64,000 bases of DNA from contig CAZQFV010000002.1 of the NCBI GenBank assembly GCA_964592645.1, forward strand, positions 62,001 to 126,000, written 5' to 3'. The position numbers and the translations under genes are program-made. Within the stretch, counting starts at the first letter, position 1, and every line of letters starts with the position of its first letter. The stretch comes from CAZQFV01 sp964592645. Its GTDB lineage: Bacteria; Chloroflexota; Chloroflexia; DTKN01. This document shows positions 1-9,134 of this stretch, one piece after another. A model generated the notes under the pieces. It saw nothing but the letters and a program-made list of their open reading frames with translations. It had not been told where the DNA came from and did no database searches.

Positions 1-56
1 TGCTCCTGCGCGGCCAGATCAAATGGCAGAGTGGGGAGTTGGGGGGCTGGCGCTAG
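1..56 (+). CDS. C-terminal end of a gene entering the window
   Basis: A frame open from base 3 runs 17 codons to TAG at 54-56, ending in roughly GQIKWQSGELGGWR. It lies upstream of a promoter and in the same direction as the next gene. Too little is visible to name a family, and a short open frame at a contig edge can arise by chance. Confidence 0.3.
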   Translation, partial: LLRGQIKWQSGELGGWR

Positions 57-98
57 GGGAGAAGTCGACCGGCCGGCCCGGCTGCTGCCGCCTATGAT

Positions 99-127
99 TT
101 GCCCGTTTGCCCATTCTGGTGTATCAT
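99..127 (+). promoter_or_regulatory. Sigma-70-type promoter for the acyl-CoA synthetase gene
   Basis: TTGCCC at 99-104 and TATCAT at 122-127 are separated by 17 bases, about 50 bases before the start codon at 178. Prediction from sequence only. Confidence 0.5.
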
Positions 128-177
128 AGCGGCTATACGCTGGTGCGATTGAGCACCGACCGAGAGTGGAGGCGACG

Positions 178-2271
178 ATGCTGGAAGCGTTCTTTACCCC
201 CCGCAGTGTGGCGGTGGTGGGGGCCTCGGCCGTTCCCGGCAAGATGGGCTACATCCTCATGGACAACATCATCCGTGGCGGCTACAAGGGCCGGATCTAT
301 GCCGTGAACCCCAAGGGCGGCGAGATCCTCGGCTACCCGGCCTACCCGAATATCACCGATATTCCCGACCCCGTGGACCTGGCCGTGATCGTCATCCCGG
401 CTGCCGCCATTCCCGACGCCGTGGATCGATGCGGCGAGAAGGGGGTCAAGGCGCTGCTGATCATCTCGGCCGGGTTTCGCGAGGCCGGCCCGGAGGGCGC
501 CCGCCGGGAGCGCGATGTCGTCGCGCGGGCCCAGAAGTATGGCATGCGCATCCTCGGCCCCAATGTGTTGGGATTGATCGACACGATCTCGATGCTCAAC
601 GCCACCTTTGCCACGACGATGGCCCGTCCCGGGGAGATCGCCTTCTTCTCCCAGTCCGGTGCCCTGGGCTCGGCCATCCTGGACTGGTCGCACATCGAGA
701 ACCTGGGCTTTTCGCACTTTGTCTCGTTGGGCAACAAGGCGGACATCAACGAGATCGACCTGCTGGAGGCCTGGGGCGACGACCCGCACTCCCGGGTGAT
801 CCTGGCCTACCTGGAGGGCATCAGCGACGGCGCCCGTTTCATGCAGGTGGCCCGCCAGGTGACGCGCAAGCGCCCGGTTATCGCCATCAAATCGGGCACC
901 ACGACGGCCGGCACGCGGGCCATCTCCTCCCACACCGGCAGCCTGGCCGGCTCGGAACGGGCCTACGAGGCCGCTTTCAACCAGACCGGCATCATCCGCG
1001 CCCAGTCGGTGCAGGACCTCTTCGACTACTCCGAGATCTTTGCCTACCAGCCGATGCTGTGCGGCAACCGCATCGCCATCGTCACCAACGCCGGCGGACC
1101 GGGCATCCTGGCGACCGACGCCCTGGACAAGGTGGGCCTGCAACTGGCCCACTTTGAGAAACGGACCATCGAGGCCATGGCCCCCTTCCTCCCGGAGACG
1201 GCCAACCTCTACAACCCCGTGGATGTCATCGGCGATGCGCGCTCCGATCGCTACCGGGCCGCCCTACAGGCCGTCCTGGCCGATCCCGGGGTGGACGGGG
1301 TGGTTGTCCTGCTGACGCCGCAGGCTATGACCGATGTCCTGGACATCGCCCGCACGGTGGTCGAGATCGTCAAGGCGTACGACAAGCCGGTGGTGACCTC
1401 GTTCATCGGCGGCGAGGTTGTGCAGCCGGCGGTGCTGCTCTTTCAGGACAACCACATCCCCACCTACCCGTTCCCCGAGCGGGCGGTCTACGCTTTCGGG
1501 GCTATGGAGCAGTACCGCCTCTGGCTGGAGCGTCCGCCGCAGCACCTGGCCGAGTTCAGCGTGGACAAGGCGCGGGTGCGGGAGATCTTTGCCAAGGCGC
1601 GCCACGAAGGCCGGCTCAATCTGGGCGAGGTGGAGGCCCGCGCCGTGATCGAGGCCTATGGCCTGCGCGTGCCGCGCGCCACGTTGGCTCACTCTCCCGA
1701 AGAGGCGGTGCGGCTCGCCGGGGAGATCGGCTACCCGGTGGTGATGAAGATCGCCTCGCCCGACATCCTGCACAAGTCCGACATCGGCGCCGTCAAGGTG
1801 GGCCTGGGCAAGCCGGCCGACGTGCGCGACGCCTACGACCTGATCGAGTTCCGCGCCCGCCGGCACAACCCCGACGCCGACATCTGGGGGGTCCTGGTGC
1901 AGCAGATGATCGTCGGCGGCAAGGAGGTTATCATCGGCATGAGCCGCGACCCGCAGTTCGGCCCCATGCTGATGTTTGGACTGGGCGGCATCTACGTGGA
2001 GGTGATGAAGGACGTCGTCTTCCGCATCGCCCCTATCGACCGGCTCGAGGCCCGTGAGATGGTCGAGAGCATCCGCTCCTACCCCCTGCTCAAGGGGGTG
2101 CGCGGGGAGCCGCCGGCCGATGTCGATGCCGTGGTGGAGACCATCCTGCGCGTCTCGCAGTTGGTCACCGATTTTCCCGAGATCGTCGAGATGGACGTCA
2201 ACCCGCTGATCGTGCACGAGGCCGGCCAGGGCGCCACCGTCCTGGACGCGCGCATGATTTTGGCCAAGTAG
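178..2271 (+). CDS. Acetate/acyl-CoA ligase (ADP-forming), fused alpha-beta
   Basis: Converts an acyl-CoA plus ADP and phosphate to the free acid, CoA and ATP; in anaerobes it conserves energy at the end of sugar or amino acid fermentation. The 697-residue length matches single-chain family members. The N-terminal CoA-binding Rossmann domain has RSVAVVGAS at about residue 8. The middle CoA-ligase domain has the SSHTGSLAGS motif whose histidine, about residue 252, is the phosphorylated residue in the family. The C-terminal third, from about 480, is an ATP-grasp domain. The ATG at 178 is preferred over GTG at 166 because GGAGG ends five bases before it. The P-loop/DRTGG gene at 3150 may be functionally linked. 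Substrate range cannot be read from sequence. Confidence 0.93.
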   Translation: MLEAFFTPRSVAVVGASAVPGKMGYILMDNIIRGGYKGRIYAVNPKGGEILGYPAYPNITDIPDPVDLAVIVIPAAAIPDAVDRCGEKGVKALLIISAGFREAGPEGARRERDVVARAQKYGMRILGPNVLGLIDTISMLNATFATTMARPGEIAFFSQSGALGSAILDWSHIENLGFSHFVSLGNKADINEIDLLEAWGDDPHSRVILAYLEGISDGARFMQVARQVTRKRPVIAIKSGTTTAGTRAISSHTGSLAGSERAYEAAFNQTGIIRAQSVQDLFDYSEIFAYQPMLCGNRIAIVTNAGGPGILATDALDKVGLQLAHFEKRTIEAMAPFLPETANLYNPVDVIGDARSDRYRAALQAVLADPGVDGVVVLLTPQAMTDVLDIARTVVEIVKAYDKPVVTSFIGGEVVQPAVLLFQDNHIPTYPFPERAVYAFGAMEQYRLWLERPPQHLAEFSVDKARVREIFAKARHEGRLNLGEVEARAVIEAYGLRVPRATLAHSPEEAVRLAGEIGYPVVMKIASPDILHKSDIGAVKVGLGKPADVRDAYDLIEFRARRHNPDADIWGVLVQQMIVGGKEVIIGMSRDPQFGPMLMFGLGGIYVEVMKDVVFRIAPIDRLEAREMVESIRSYPLLKGVRGEPPADVDAVVETILRVSQLVTDFPEIVEMDVNPLIVHEAGQGATVLDARMILAK

Positions 2272-2383
2272 GGACGTCCCCCTCGACCGACGGCAGGCCT
2301 TGTCCTGCGGCCACTGGCGGGAGTGCGGTTCGGCCCCGTGGTGTGGCAGCAGCCTGCCGACCTATCGTGGCCAGGAGGCAACC

Positions 2384-3103
2384 ATGCCGGCGGCATCCTT
2401 TTCGGCCCTGCGCCTGATTGCCTGGGGCGCGCTCGTCCTGGGGGGCATCCTCCTGCTCTCCCAGGTGGGGCGGGCGGGGCTGGCGCTCTGGCGGCGCCTG
2501 CAGCCGCTGAACGTGTGGGCCCGCTACAACGAAGAGTCCAGCCCGTTCCGTCGGCGGCGGACCCACTTCTGGCCGTGGCTGGGGACGATCCTGGTGCTGC
2601 TCCTGGCCGTCGCCCTGGGGCTGTTCGGTTGGGGCCTGCTGCGCCTGGAGAACCGCTCGCAGACGTACCGGCTTTTCCCCCTGGACGGGGTCGCCGCCCG
2701 CATCCAGTGCCGGCCGGCCCCGGAGACGCCGCGGACGATGTCCTGTGGGCTGCAGCTTGGCGGGCAGGAGCCGATCACCTACACCCTCTCCGGCGTCCGC
2801 TGGGGCCTGGAGGGGGAGGTGTTGACCTGGGACCCGGCGCTGGAGCGCATGGGCATGCACTCCGGGTATCGCCTGGTCCGCCTGGTTGGGTACGATTCGG
2901 CCGGCCAGGTGCTCTACTTTGTCGACCTGGCCGACCCCGACGACGGGCTGGGCCCGTGGTTCACCCTGCTGGGTAGCCGCTGGCCGTTGGTGCAGGCGCG
3001 CCGGCAGGTCGCCTCCGGCGAAGCGTCCGGCGGCGCCTTTTTTGAGCTCACGGTGACCCGGTCCGGTTTCTCCCTGCAGAAATGGGAAATTGTGCAACCG
3101 TAG
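2384..3103 (+). CDS. Membrane protein of unknown function
   Basis: A 239-residue protein with two hydrophobic segments near the N-terminus (about residues 8-25 and 65-90), separated by a basic stretch, and a C-terminal domain of about 150 residues that is probably outside the membrane. It has two cysteines in the extracytoplasmic part (motifs IQCRP and MSCGL) that could form a disulfide. The ATG at 2384 follows AGGAGG by five bases, so a longer frame from 2300 is unlikely. No family was recognised. It sits between the acyl-CoA synthetase and the P-loop/DRTGG protein, all in one direction. Confidence 0.75.
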   Translation: MPAASFSALRLIAWGALVLGGILLLSQVGRAGLALWRRLQPLNVWARYNEESSPFRRRRTHFWPWLGTILVLLLAVALGLFGWGLLRLENRSQTYRLFPLDGVAARIQCRPAPETPRTMSCGLQLGGQEPITYTLSGVRWGLEGEVLTWDPALERMGMHSGYRLVRLVGYDSAGQVLYFVDLADPDDGLGPWFTLLGSRWPLVQARRQVASGEASGGAFFELTVTRSGFSLQKWEIVQP

Positions 3104-3149
3104 GGTAACATGGCGAGCTCTGGCGGAGCCTGTAGCTGTGGAGGATGCG

Positions 3150-4229
3150 ATGCAAACGGTCCTGGTCATTTCGGCAGAAACGTTCTCTGGGAAAAGCGCT
3201 ATCTGTATCACGCTGGGGCAGTGCGTGCGCCGCGACGGCTACCGCGTGGGCTACATGAAACCGCTCTGCATGCGCATGCGCCGCGCCGAACAGGAGGCCT
3301 ACGACGACGACGCGGCCTTTGTCAAGCAAGTCTTTGAGCTGCCGGACCCCGTGGAGCAGATCTCCCCGCTGCTTTTGACCCCCCGCCTGCTGGAAAAGAT
3401 GCTGCAGGGGGAACCACAGCCCGACTATGTTCAGCGCATTCAGGCGGCCTTTGAGGCGGTGTCCCGGGACAAGGACATCATGCTGCTCGAGGGGCCCAAC
3501 GATTGGTCGGAGGGGACGATTGTCGGCCTGCCGGCGGTCAAGGTGGCCGCGCAGTTCGACGCCCACGTTATGCTCGTCTCGCGCTTCCAGAGTTTGCTGG
3601 AGGTGGACAACATCCTGGCAGTGCGCGAGGCCATGGGCCAGCGGGGGCTGGTCGGCGTGATCCTCAACATGGTCCCGCGGGCGCGCATGGAAGTGGTGAA
3701 GCGTTTGGCGGTGCCCTACCTGGAGCAGCAGGGTATCCCCGTCTTGGCCGTGCTGCAGCAGGATCCGCTTCTCTGCGCGGTGAGCGTGAACGAGCTGGCC
3801 GAGCACCTCAACGCCGAGGTGTTGTGCTGCCGCGACCATGGCGAAGACCTGGTGGAGACGATGATGGTCGGGGCGATGAGCGTGGACAGCGCCCTCTCCT
3901 ATTTCCGCCGCCAGGCCAACAAGGCCGTCATCACCGGCGGCGACCGCGTGGACATCCAGTTGGCGGCGCTGGAGACCTCCACCACCTGCCTGCTCCTGAC
4001 CGGGGACCTGCGCCCCAACCCGCTGATCGTCACCCGGGCCGAGGAGCAGGGGGTGCCCATCCTGTTGGTCGGCTGCGACACGATGACCGCCGTTCGCCAG
4101 GCCGAGGACCTCTTTGGCCGGGCCCGCTTCCGCCAGACCAGCAAGATCGAACGGCTGGAGTCGTTGTTGGAGACGCGCTTCGATTTCCAGCGCTTCTACA
4201 AGGCGCTGGGGTTGGCGGCGAAGGGGTAG
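3150..4229 (+). CDS. P-loop protein with DRTGG domain (phosphotransacetylase N-terminal-like)
   Basis: This 359-residue protein matches the stand-alone N-terminal part of long phosphotransacetylases: a dethiobiotin-synthetase-like P-loop domain followed by a DRTGG domain. The nucleotide-binding loop is SAETFSGKSA at residues 8-17, and ITGGDRVDIQLAAL near residue 270 is the DRTGG-type motif. The catalytic phosphate acyltransferase domain is absent, so a regulatory or sensing role in acyl-CoA/acyl-phosphate metabolism is more likely than catalysis; that is inference. The ATG at 3150 has a GAGG six bases before it and precedes the P-loop at the normal distance. Confidence 0.8.
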   Translation: MQTVLVISAETFSGKSAICITLGQCVRRDGYRVGYMKPLCMRMRRAEQEAYDDDAAFVKQVFELPDPVEQISPLLLTPRLLEKMLQGEPQPDYVQRIQAAFEAVSRDKDIMLLEGPNDWSEGTIVGLPAVKVAAQFDAHVMLVSRFQSLLEVDNILAVREAMGQRGLVGVILNMVPRARMEVVKRLAVPYLEQQGIPVLAVLQQDPLLCAVSVNELAEHLNAEVLCCRDHGEDLVETMMVGAMSVDSALSYFRRQANKAVITGGDRVDIQLAALETSTTCLLLTGDLRPNPLIVTRAEEQGVPILLVGCDTMTAVRQAEDLFGRARFRQTSKIERLESLLETRFDFQRFYKALGLAAKG

Positions 4230-4298
4230 ATCAACGATCGTTCCCGGTCTGTGGACAGGTGCCGATACTCGGCGAGCGGCGATGGACAACTGCTTCTT

Positions 4299-5681
4299 AT
4301 GAAATCGACATACCGTAACCTACCCAGCGTGGACCGTGTCCTGCACCACCTCCAGCCCATTGTGGAGGCCGGGGGCTGGCCCCATGAGTTGGCTCTGGAG
4401 GCTGTCCGCGAGGTATTGGAGGAATGTCGGCGGGAGATCGCCGGTGGGGGCGAGGCCGGCCGGCCGGAAGAGATAGCGGCGCGCGCGGCGCAGCGGGTGC
4501 GGGCCTGGCTACAGCCGACGCTGCGGCCGGCCATCAACGCCAGCGGGGTGATCCTGCACACGAACCTGGGCCGGGCACCGCTGAGCGCGGCGGCCCTGGC
4601 GGCGATGCGGGAAGTGGCGGGCGGCTACTGCAACTTGGAGTATGATATGGTCGTCGGGCGGCGCGGCTCGCGCTACGAGCACGCCCGCTCCCTGCTCTGC
4701 CGGCTGACCGGGGCCGAGGCCGCGCTGGCGGTGAACAACAACGCCGCGGCGGTGCTGTTGGCCCTCTCGGCGCTGGCCTGTGGGCGCGAGGTGCTCGTCT
4801 CGCGGGGCCAGGCGGTGGAGATCGGCGGCGGCTTCCGCATCCCCGAGGTCCTGCGCCAGAGCGGAGCCACGCTGGTGGAAGTGGGCACGACGAACCGCAC
4901 CTACAGCCGCGACTATGAAGCGGCCATCGGGCCGCAGACGGCGGTGCTGCTGCGCGTCCATCGCAGCAACTTTGCCCTGGTGGGCTTTGTGCATGATGTG
5001 CCGCTGGATGAGCTGGTGGCGCTGGGGCATGCCCATTCCCTGGTGGTGATCGACGACCTGGGCAGCGGGGCGCTGCTGGATACCAGCGCCTGTGGCCTGG
5101 CGCACGAACCCATGGTGCAGGAGAGCCTGCAGACCGGGGCCGACCTGGTCTGTTTCAGTGGGGACAAGCTGCTGGGGGGGCCACAGGCCGGCCTCATCGT
5201 GGGCCGGGCCGAGCTGGTGGCCCGGTTGGAACGACACCCGCTGGCCCGGGCCGTGCGCCTGGACAAGCTGGTTCTGGCCGCGCTGGAGGCGACGCTGCGC
5301 CACTATCTGCGCGGCGAGGCGCTGCGCGAGGTGCCCATCTGGTGGATGATGGCCCAGCCGCTGGAGGAGGTCGGCCGGCGGGCGCGGCGCTGGCGGCGCG
5401 TGCTGGCCTCCTATGGTCTGTCGGCGCGCGTGGTGCGCAGCACGACGGCCGTCGGCGGCGGCTCCCTGCCGGGGCAGACCCTGCCCACCTGGGCCGTAGA
5501 GCTGATCGGCCCCGGAGCGCCGCTGGAGGTCGCCGCGCGCCTGCGGGCGGGAGACCCGCCGATCGTGGCCCGCGTGGAAGGGGAGCGCGTGCTGCTGGAC
5601 CCGCGGACGGTGCTGCCGGATCAGGAAAAGGCCCTGTTGGCCGGGATCGCCGCCTGCCTGGGAAAAGGGGCAGCTCCCTGA
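4299..5681 (+). CDS. selA: L-seryl-tRNA(Sec) selenium transferase
   Basis: PLP enzyme that converts seryl-tRNA(Sec) to selenocysteinyl-tRNA(Sec) using selenophosphate. The 460-residue length is normal. Visible hallmarks are the N-terminal LPSVDRVL segment, INASGVILHTNLGRAPLS near residue 90, and the PLP lysine in FSGDKLLGGPQAG (Lys290). The ATG at 4299 was chosen because SelA proteins start close to LPSVD; an in-frame start at 4251 has no better ribosome site. SelB, SelD and tRNA(Sec) are not in the window. Its presence implies that the organism makes selenoproteins, which fits the YqeB/YqeC genes about 9 kb downstream. Confidence 0.93.
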   Translation: MKSTYRNLPSVDRVLHHLQPIVEAGGWPHELALEAVREVLEECRREIAGGGEAGRPEEIAARAAQRVRAWLQPTLRPAINASGVILHTNLGRAPLSAAALAAMREVAGGYCNLEYDMVVGRRGSRYEHARSLLCRLTGAEAALAVNNNAAAVLLALSALACGREVLVSRGQAVEIGGGFRIPEVLRQSGATLVEVGTTNRTYSRDYEAAIGPQTAVLLRVHRSNFALVGFVHDVPLDELVALGHAHSLVVIDDLGSGALLDTSACGLAHEPMVQESLQTGADLVCFSGDKLLGGPQAGLIVGRAELVARLERHPLARAVRLDKLVLAALEATLRHYLRGEALREVPIWWMMAQPLEEVGRRARRWRRVLASYGLSARVVRSTTAVGGGSLPGQTLPTWAVELIGPGAPLEVAARLRAGDPPIVARVEGERVLLDPRTVLPDQEKALLAGIAACLGKGAAP

Positions 5682-5712
5682 GCGGATGGTTGGCCCCTAG
5701 CATAGCCGGAGG

Positions 5713-6267
5713 ATGGCCGTGGCGGAAGAAAGTGTGGCCCAGATGCTGGCGCGGGCGATCCAGTTGGTCCGGGCGCGGCGCAGGGAGGAAGGGCGGGACC
5801 TGCTGCTGCGGGTCATCGAACGTGACGAAAAGAACGAGCAGGCCTGGCTGTGGATGAGCGGGGTGGTGGACGACCCGCGCGACATGCAGGTGGCCCTGGC
5901 CAACGCGCTGACCATCAACCCGGGCAATGAGCAGGCCCGCCGGGGCTTGGATATGCTGCGCCAACGCTACGGGGACCTGTTGGATGAGCCCCATCCGCAG
6001 GCGGTCCCGGTCGCGGACGAGTCCGGCGGGGGGGGAGAGAGCGTGGCCTTTAGTTGCTACAAGTGCCATACCGCCCTGGAGGTGTGCATTGCCCCGGATG
6101 GGACATACGATGGGCCGGACTCTTGCTTCTTCTGCCGGGCGATCGTGCACTGCTGCGAGAACTGTTGCCGACGGCGGGAGATCGCCTGCAAGGAGGCCCA
6201 GGGCATCCGCGGACCGGCCGCGGCCAAGACGCGCAACCGGTGCCCGCAGTGGCATCCCTTGAGATAG
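5713..6267 (+). CDS. TPR-like protein with C-terminal cysteine-rich (zinc-binding) domain
   Basis: A 184-residue protein. Residues 5-90 form helical repeats of TPR type (AQMLARAIQLVRARRREEG, then AWLWMSGVVDDP and ALANALTINPGNEQARRGL). A loop rich in Gly and Ser leads to a C-terminal domain with nine cysteines, including CYKCHT, CFFC and CCENCCRRREIAC, likely to bind zinc. The same TPR segment is common in Chloroflexota proteins of unknown role. GGAGG directly abuts the ATG at 5713, so GTG at 5719, six bases from the same ribosome site, may be the real start. It follows selA closely and may share its transcript. Confidence 0.75.
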   Translation: MAVAEESVAQMLARAIQLVRARRREEGRDLLLRVIERDEKNEQAWLWMSGVVDDPRDMQVALANALTINPGNEQARRGLDMLRQRYGDLLDEPHPQAVPVADESGGGGESVAFSCYKCHTALEVCIAPDGTYDGPDSCFFCRAIVHCCENCCRRREIACKEAQGIRGPAAAKTRNRCPQWHPLR

Positions 6268-6273
6268 TAGCTG

Positions 6274-6912
6274 CTACGCCAATTCCTTGCGCATCCGTAC
6301 CCACTCCGGCTCGTTCAGCAACCAGCGGGTGAGCAGGGGGTGCCGCCGTCGCTGTTCGCCGTATCCCAGCCGGCGGTAGAGCTCCAGGGCGGGGGTGTTG
6401 CGCGCCGAGACATCCAGCGCCAGCGCCTGTTTGCCCCATTCGCGGGCCACCCGTTCGGCATGCTCCAGCAGCGCCCTGCCCACCCCGCGCCGCCGCCAGG
6501 GTTCGGATACCGCCACGTCGGAGACGTACACCTCTTCGCGCCCGATGGGCTGATCCAGCAGCGAGAAGTGGAACAGCGCCCGGATGGCGCCCCACAGCCC
6601 CAACTCGGCGAAGAGGATACCCATCGACTCCCACTCTGCCAGGCTGGGGTCGTTTTGCCGGCGCAGGGCGATGGTGCCGACCACGGTGCCGTCGCCCTCG
6701 GCGACAAAGAGGCCCGGCAGCCCGTAGGGCGCTTCCAGGGCCAGAGTCCGGGCGATGATGCGGGCCGTCCGGTCGGCCCGCTCTCCGAAAGCGGCGGCGA
6801 ACTTGCCGTGGAACCCCTCCGCCAGGATCTGGCCCACTGCCGGCAGGTCGGACTCGCGGGCCGGCCGGACGCGGATCGCCGGCCTGGTTGTCTCCAGTCT
6901 GTTCTCGCTCAT
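6274..6912 (-). CDS. GNAT-family N-acetyltransferase
   Basis: A 212-residue single-domain GNAT protein that transfers an acetyl group from acetyl-CoA to an amine. The acetyl-CoA loop is seen as RRRGVGRALLEHA at about residues 139-151, following the beta strand VYVSDVAV, and the family end motif ALELYRRLGY lies near residue 180. The sequence resembles RimI-like and small-molecule acetyltransferases, so the substrate is open. It is convergent with the TPR/zinc gene and starts just after the end of the frameshifted permease gene. Confidence 0.85.
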   Translation of the reverse strand: MSENRLETTRPAIRVRPARESDLPAVGQILAEGFHGKFAAAFGERADRTARIIARTLALEAPYGLPGLFVAEGDGTVVGTIALRRQNDPSLAEWESMGILFAELGLWGAIRALFHFSLLDQPIGREEVYVSDVAVSEPWRRRGVGRALLEHAERVAREWGKQALALDVSARNTPALELYRRLGYGEQRRRHPLLTRWLLNEPEWVRMRKELA

Positions 6913-6918
6913 TCCTGC

Positions 6919-8068
6919 TCACTCATAGCGCAAGATTTCCACCGTCTGCAGCCGCGCCGCCGCCAGGGCCGGGATGACGCCGCCCCAGCAGTGCCCCCAC
7001 CGCCCGGCTGCCCTCCTGGGCCTGGTCGTAGCCGGCGTATAGCGGCTCGGCCACCGGCTGCAGGTGGCGGTATTTGCGCTCGATCTTGGCCAGGATGCTG
7101 TCCCAGAAGCCCACTCCGATCCCCAGCGCCGTCCCCAGCAGCCCGTAGACCAACCCTGTCCACAGGTAGACGCGCAGGATCTGCGGCCGCGGCGTCCCCA
7201 GGGCCTTCAGGATGCCGATCTCGCGCACCTCCTCGGCGATGATGGCCGCCAGTGTGTTGGTGACCAGGAAGGCGCTGATGACCATGCCCAGCCCGGAGAG
7301 GACGGCCAGGAGGCGCAGGACCGTCTCCAGTTCGCGGCGCCCGGTATAGTAGTTGGGGTCTTGTACGCGCAGGGAGTCATGGGGGACGGCTCGCCGGTCC
7401 AGCAGGGCCTCGATCTGGGGGCGCACCGTCTCCGCCTGGGACAGGTCTTCCAGGCGGATCAGCAGCCTGTTGTCGCCGCGGGTCCCTACGTATCTCCGGG
7501 CCGTGGTGGCGGGGACATAGGCGACGGTCAGGCGCATCAGTTGGGCCGATGGGTAGTAGGGGGTGCGGGTGAAGCCGCTGATGGTGAGGGTCTGTACCCG
7601 GCCGTTGGGGCCGCGCAGTTCGACGGTCTGTCCGATCTCGACGGTGGCCAGGTCGCGGGCCGTGATCTCCAGGGCGATCTCTCCTCGCTGTGGGAAGCGC
7701 CCCGCCACTAGCTGGATCTGGTTGATGCGGGCGTTGGCCAGGTCCTCCGCGCCCTGGAGGTAGAGATCCATCCAGCGGAGGTCGGTGCGCCGTTGGGTCC
7801 AGCACATGGTCCGGCGCTCGGCGGCGGCGACCCCGGGCAGGGCGGCGATGGCCTGGACGGTGGGCTCGTCGATGTCCCACACCCAGGCGCTGATGTCTGC
7901 CTGGGGCTGGTTCCGATAGGCGCGGCGTTGGGCGGCGGCAAAGGAGCGGCCGGCCAGGGCGACCGCCACGACCCCGGCCACGCCGACGACGATGCCGGCC
8001 AGGGCGAGGAGGGAACGGGCCGGGCGGAGGCGCAGGTCTCTCCAGGCTTTGCGGAGGAGGAGGGCCAT
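6919..8068 (-). pseudogene. FtsX/MacB-like ABC transporter permease, frameshifted near its 3' end
   Basis: The frame encodes an N-terminal membrane helix (LLALAGIVVGVAGVVAVAL), a MacB-type periplasmic domain and an FtsX core with EIGILKALGTPRPQILR. As sequenced, the reading frame ends at 6923 with a nonsense tail. Removing one base from the CCCC run at 6983-6986 (a G in the coding strand) gives the normal FtsX ending GGVIPALAAARLQTVEILRYE split over that point, with TGA at 6919-6921. The stretch just before is unusually hydrophilic, so part of the last membrane segments may also be lost. No ATPase partner lies next to it. The start at 8068 follows AAGGA; an in-frame ATG at 8086 lies upstream of that site. 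Confidence 0.75.
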
Positions 8069-8178
8069 AGCAGATCCTTCCCACAAGCCGCTGAAGCAAG
8101 CGAGCTACCGTGCCGCCTTCGGAGAAGGGGCGAGGGGCGAGGTTCAAGGGGCACGGCGGTGTTCCCCGGCCCGCTGGA

Positions 8179-9123
8179 CTATGGCACGATCCACGTCCCC
8201 GTCTCACCCCGCAGGGCGCGTCCGATGTTTTCGGGGTTGGTGATCAGCGCCTGTTTGCCGCCGGCCTCCAGGTAGTCCATGATGGCCTTGATCTTGGGGC
8301 CCATGCTTCCGGCCGGGAAATGGCCCTCCTGGTAGTAGCGGCGGGCTTCCTCCAGCGTCATGCGCGGCAGCGGGCGTTGATCGGGCTTGCCATAGTTCAG
8401 CGCCACCTGCTCCACGGCGGTGGAGATGAGGAAGAGATCGGCCTGGATGTTGCGGGCCAGCAGCGAGGAGGCATAGTCCTTGTCGATGACCGCATCGATG
8501 CCCAGGAGGTCGCCGTGCTCGTCCTCGACGACCGGGATGCCCCCGCCGCCGACGGCGATGACGGTGATCTCGGCGTCGATCAGGCGCTGGATCGCCTCCA
8601 GCTCGACGATGCGCCGGGGCAGGGGCGAGGCCACCACCCGGCGCCAACCCCGGCCGGCATCTTCCTTCACGGCCCAGCCCTCGGACTGGGCCCGCGACCG
8701 GGCCAGCGCCTCGTCCATAAAGGAGCCGATGGGCTTGGAGGGCGACTGGAAGGCCGGGTCGTCGCGGTCCACCAGGACCTGGGTGACGACCGTGGCGGCG
8801 AGCTTGGCCATGCCGCGCCGGCGGAACTCGTTGTGTAGGGCCCGTTGTAGCATATATCCAATGGCCCCCTGGGTATCGGCCCCGCAGGAGTCGAGCGGCA
8901 CCTCGTGCAGCTCGTGCCGCGAGAGCTCCGAGCGCCGCACGATAAAGCCCACCTGCGGGCCGTTGCCGTGGGTGATGACGACTTCCCAGCCCTGCTGGAT
9001 CATGCCGGCGATATGGTGGCATGTCTCGGCCGCCGCCCGGTACTGGTCCGGCACGGACTGGTGGTCCTTGTCCTTGATCAGGGAGTTGCCTCCAATAGCA
9101 ATCACCGCCACACGTTTGGTCAC
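8179..9123 (-). CDS. arcC: Carbamate kinase
   Basis: Transfers phosphate from carbamoyl phosphate to ADP, yielding ATP and carbamate in catabolic arginine, citrulline or ureide pathways. The 314 residues match the family. IAIGGNSL lies at the N-terminus, HGNGPQVG near residue 50, and VIDKDYASSLLA and FPAGSMGPKIKA in the C-terminal half. The start is GTG at 9123, seven bases after AGGAGG; longer frames upstream lie inside the neighbouring gene. It lies 11 bases after a carbamoyltransferase gene on the same strand, so the two enzymes are probably co-expressed and pass carbamoyl phosphate from one to the other. Confidence 0.95.
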   Translation of the reverse strand: MTKRVAVIAIGGNSLIKDKDHQSVPDQYRAAAETCHHIAGMIQQGWEVVITHGNGPQVGFIVRRSELSRHELHEVPLDSCGADTQGAIGYMLQRALHNEFRRRGMAKLAATVVTQVLVDRDDPAFQSPSKPIGSFMDEALARSRAQSEGWAVKEDAGRGWRRVVASPLPRRIVELEAIQRLIDAEITVIAVGGGGIPVVEDEHGDLLGIDAVIDKDYASSLLARNIQADLFLISTAVEQVALNYGKPDQRPLPRMTLEEARRYYQEGHFPAGSMGPKIKAIMDYLEAGGKQALITNPENIGRALRGETGTWIVP

Positions 9124-9134
9124 GGTATGTCCTC

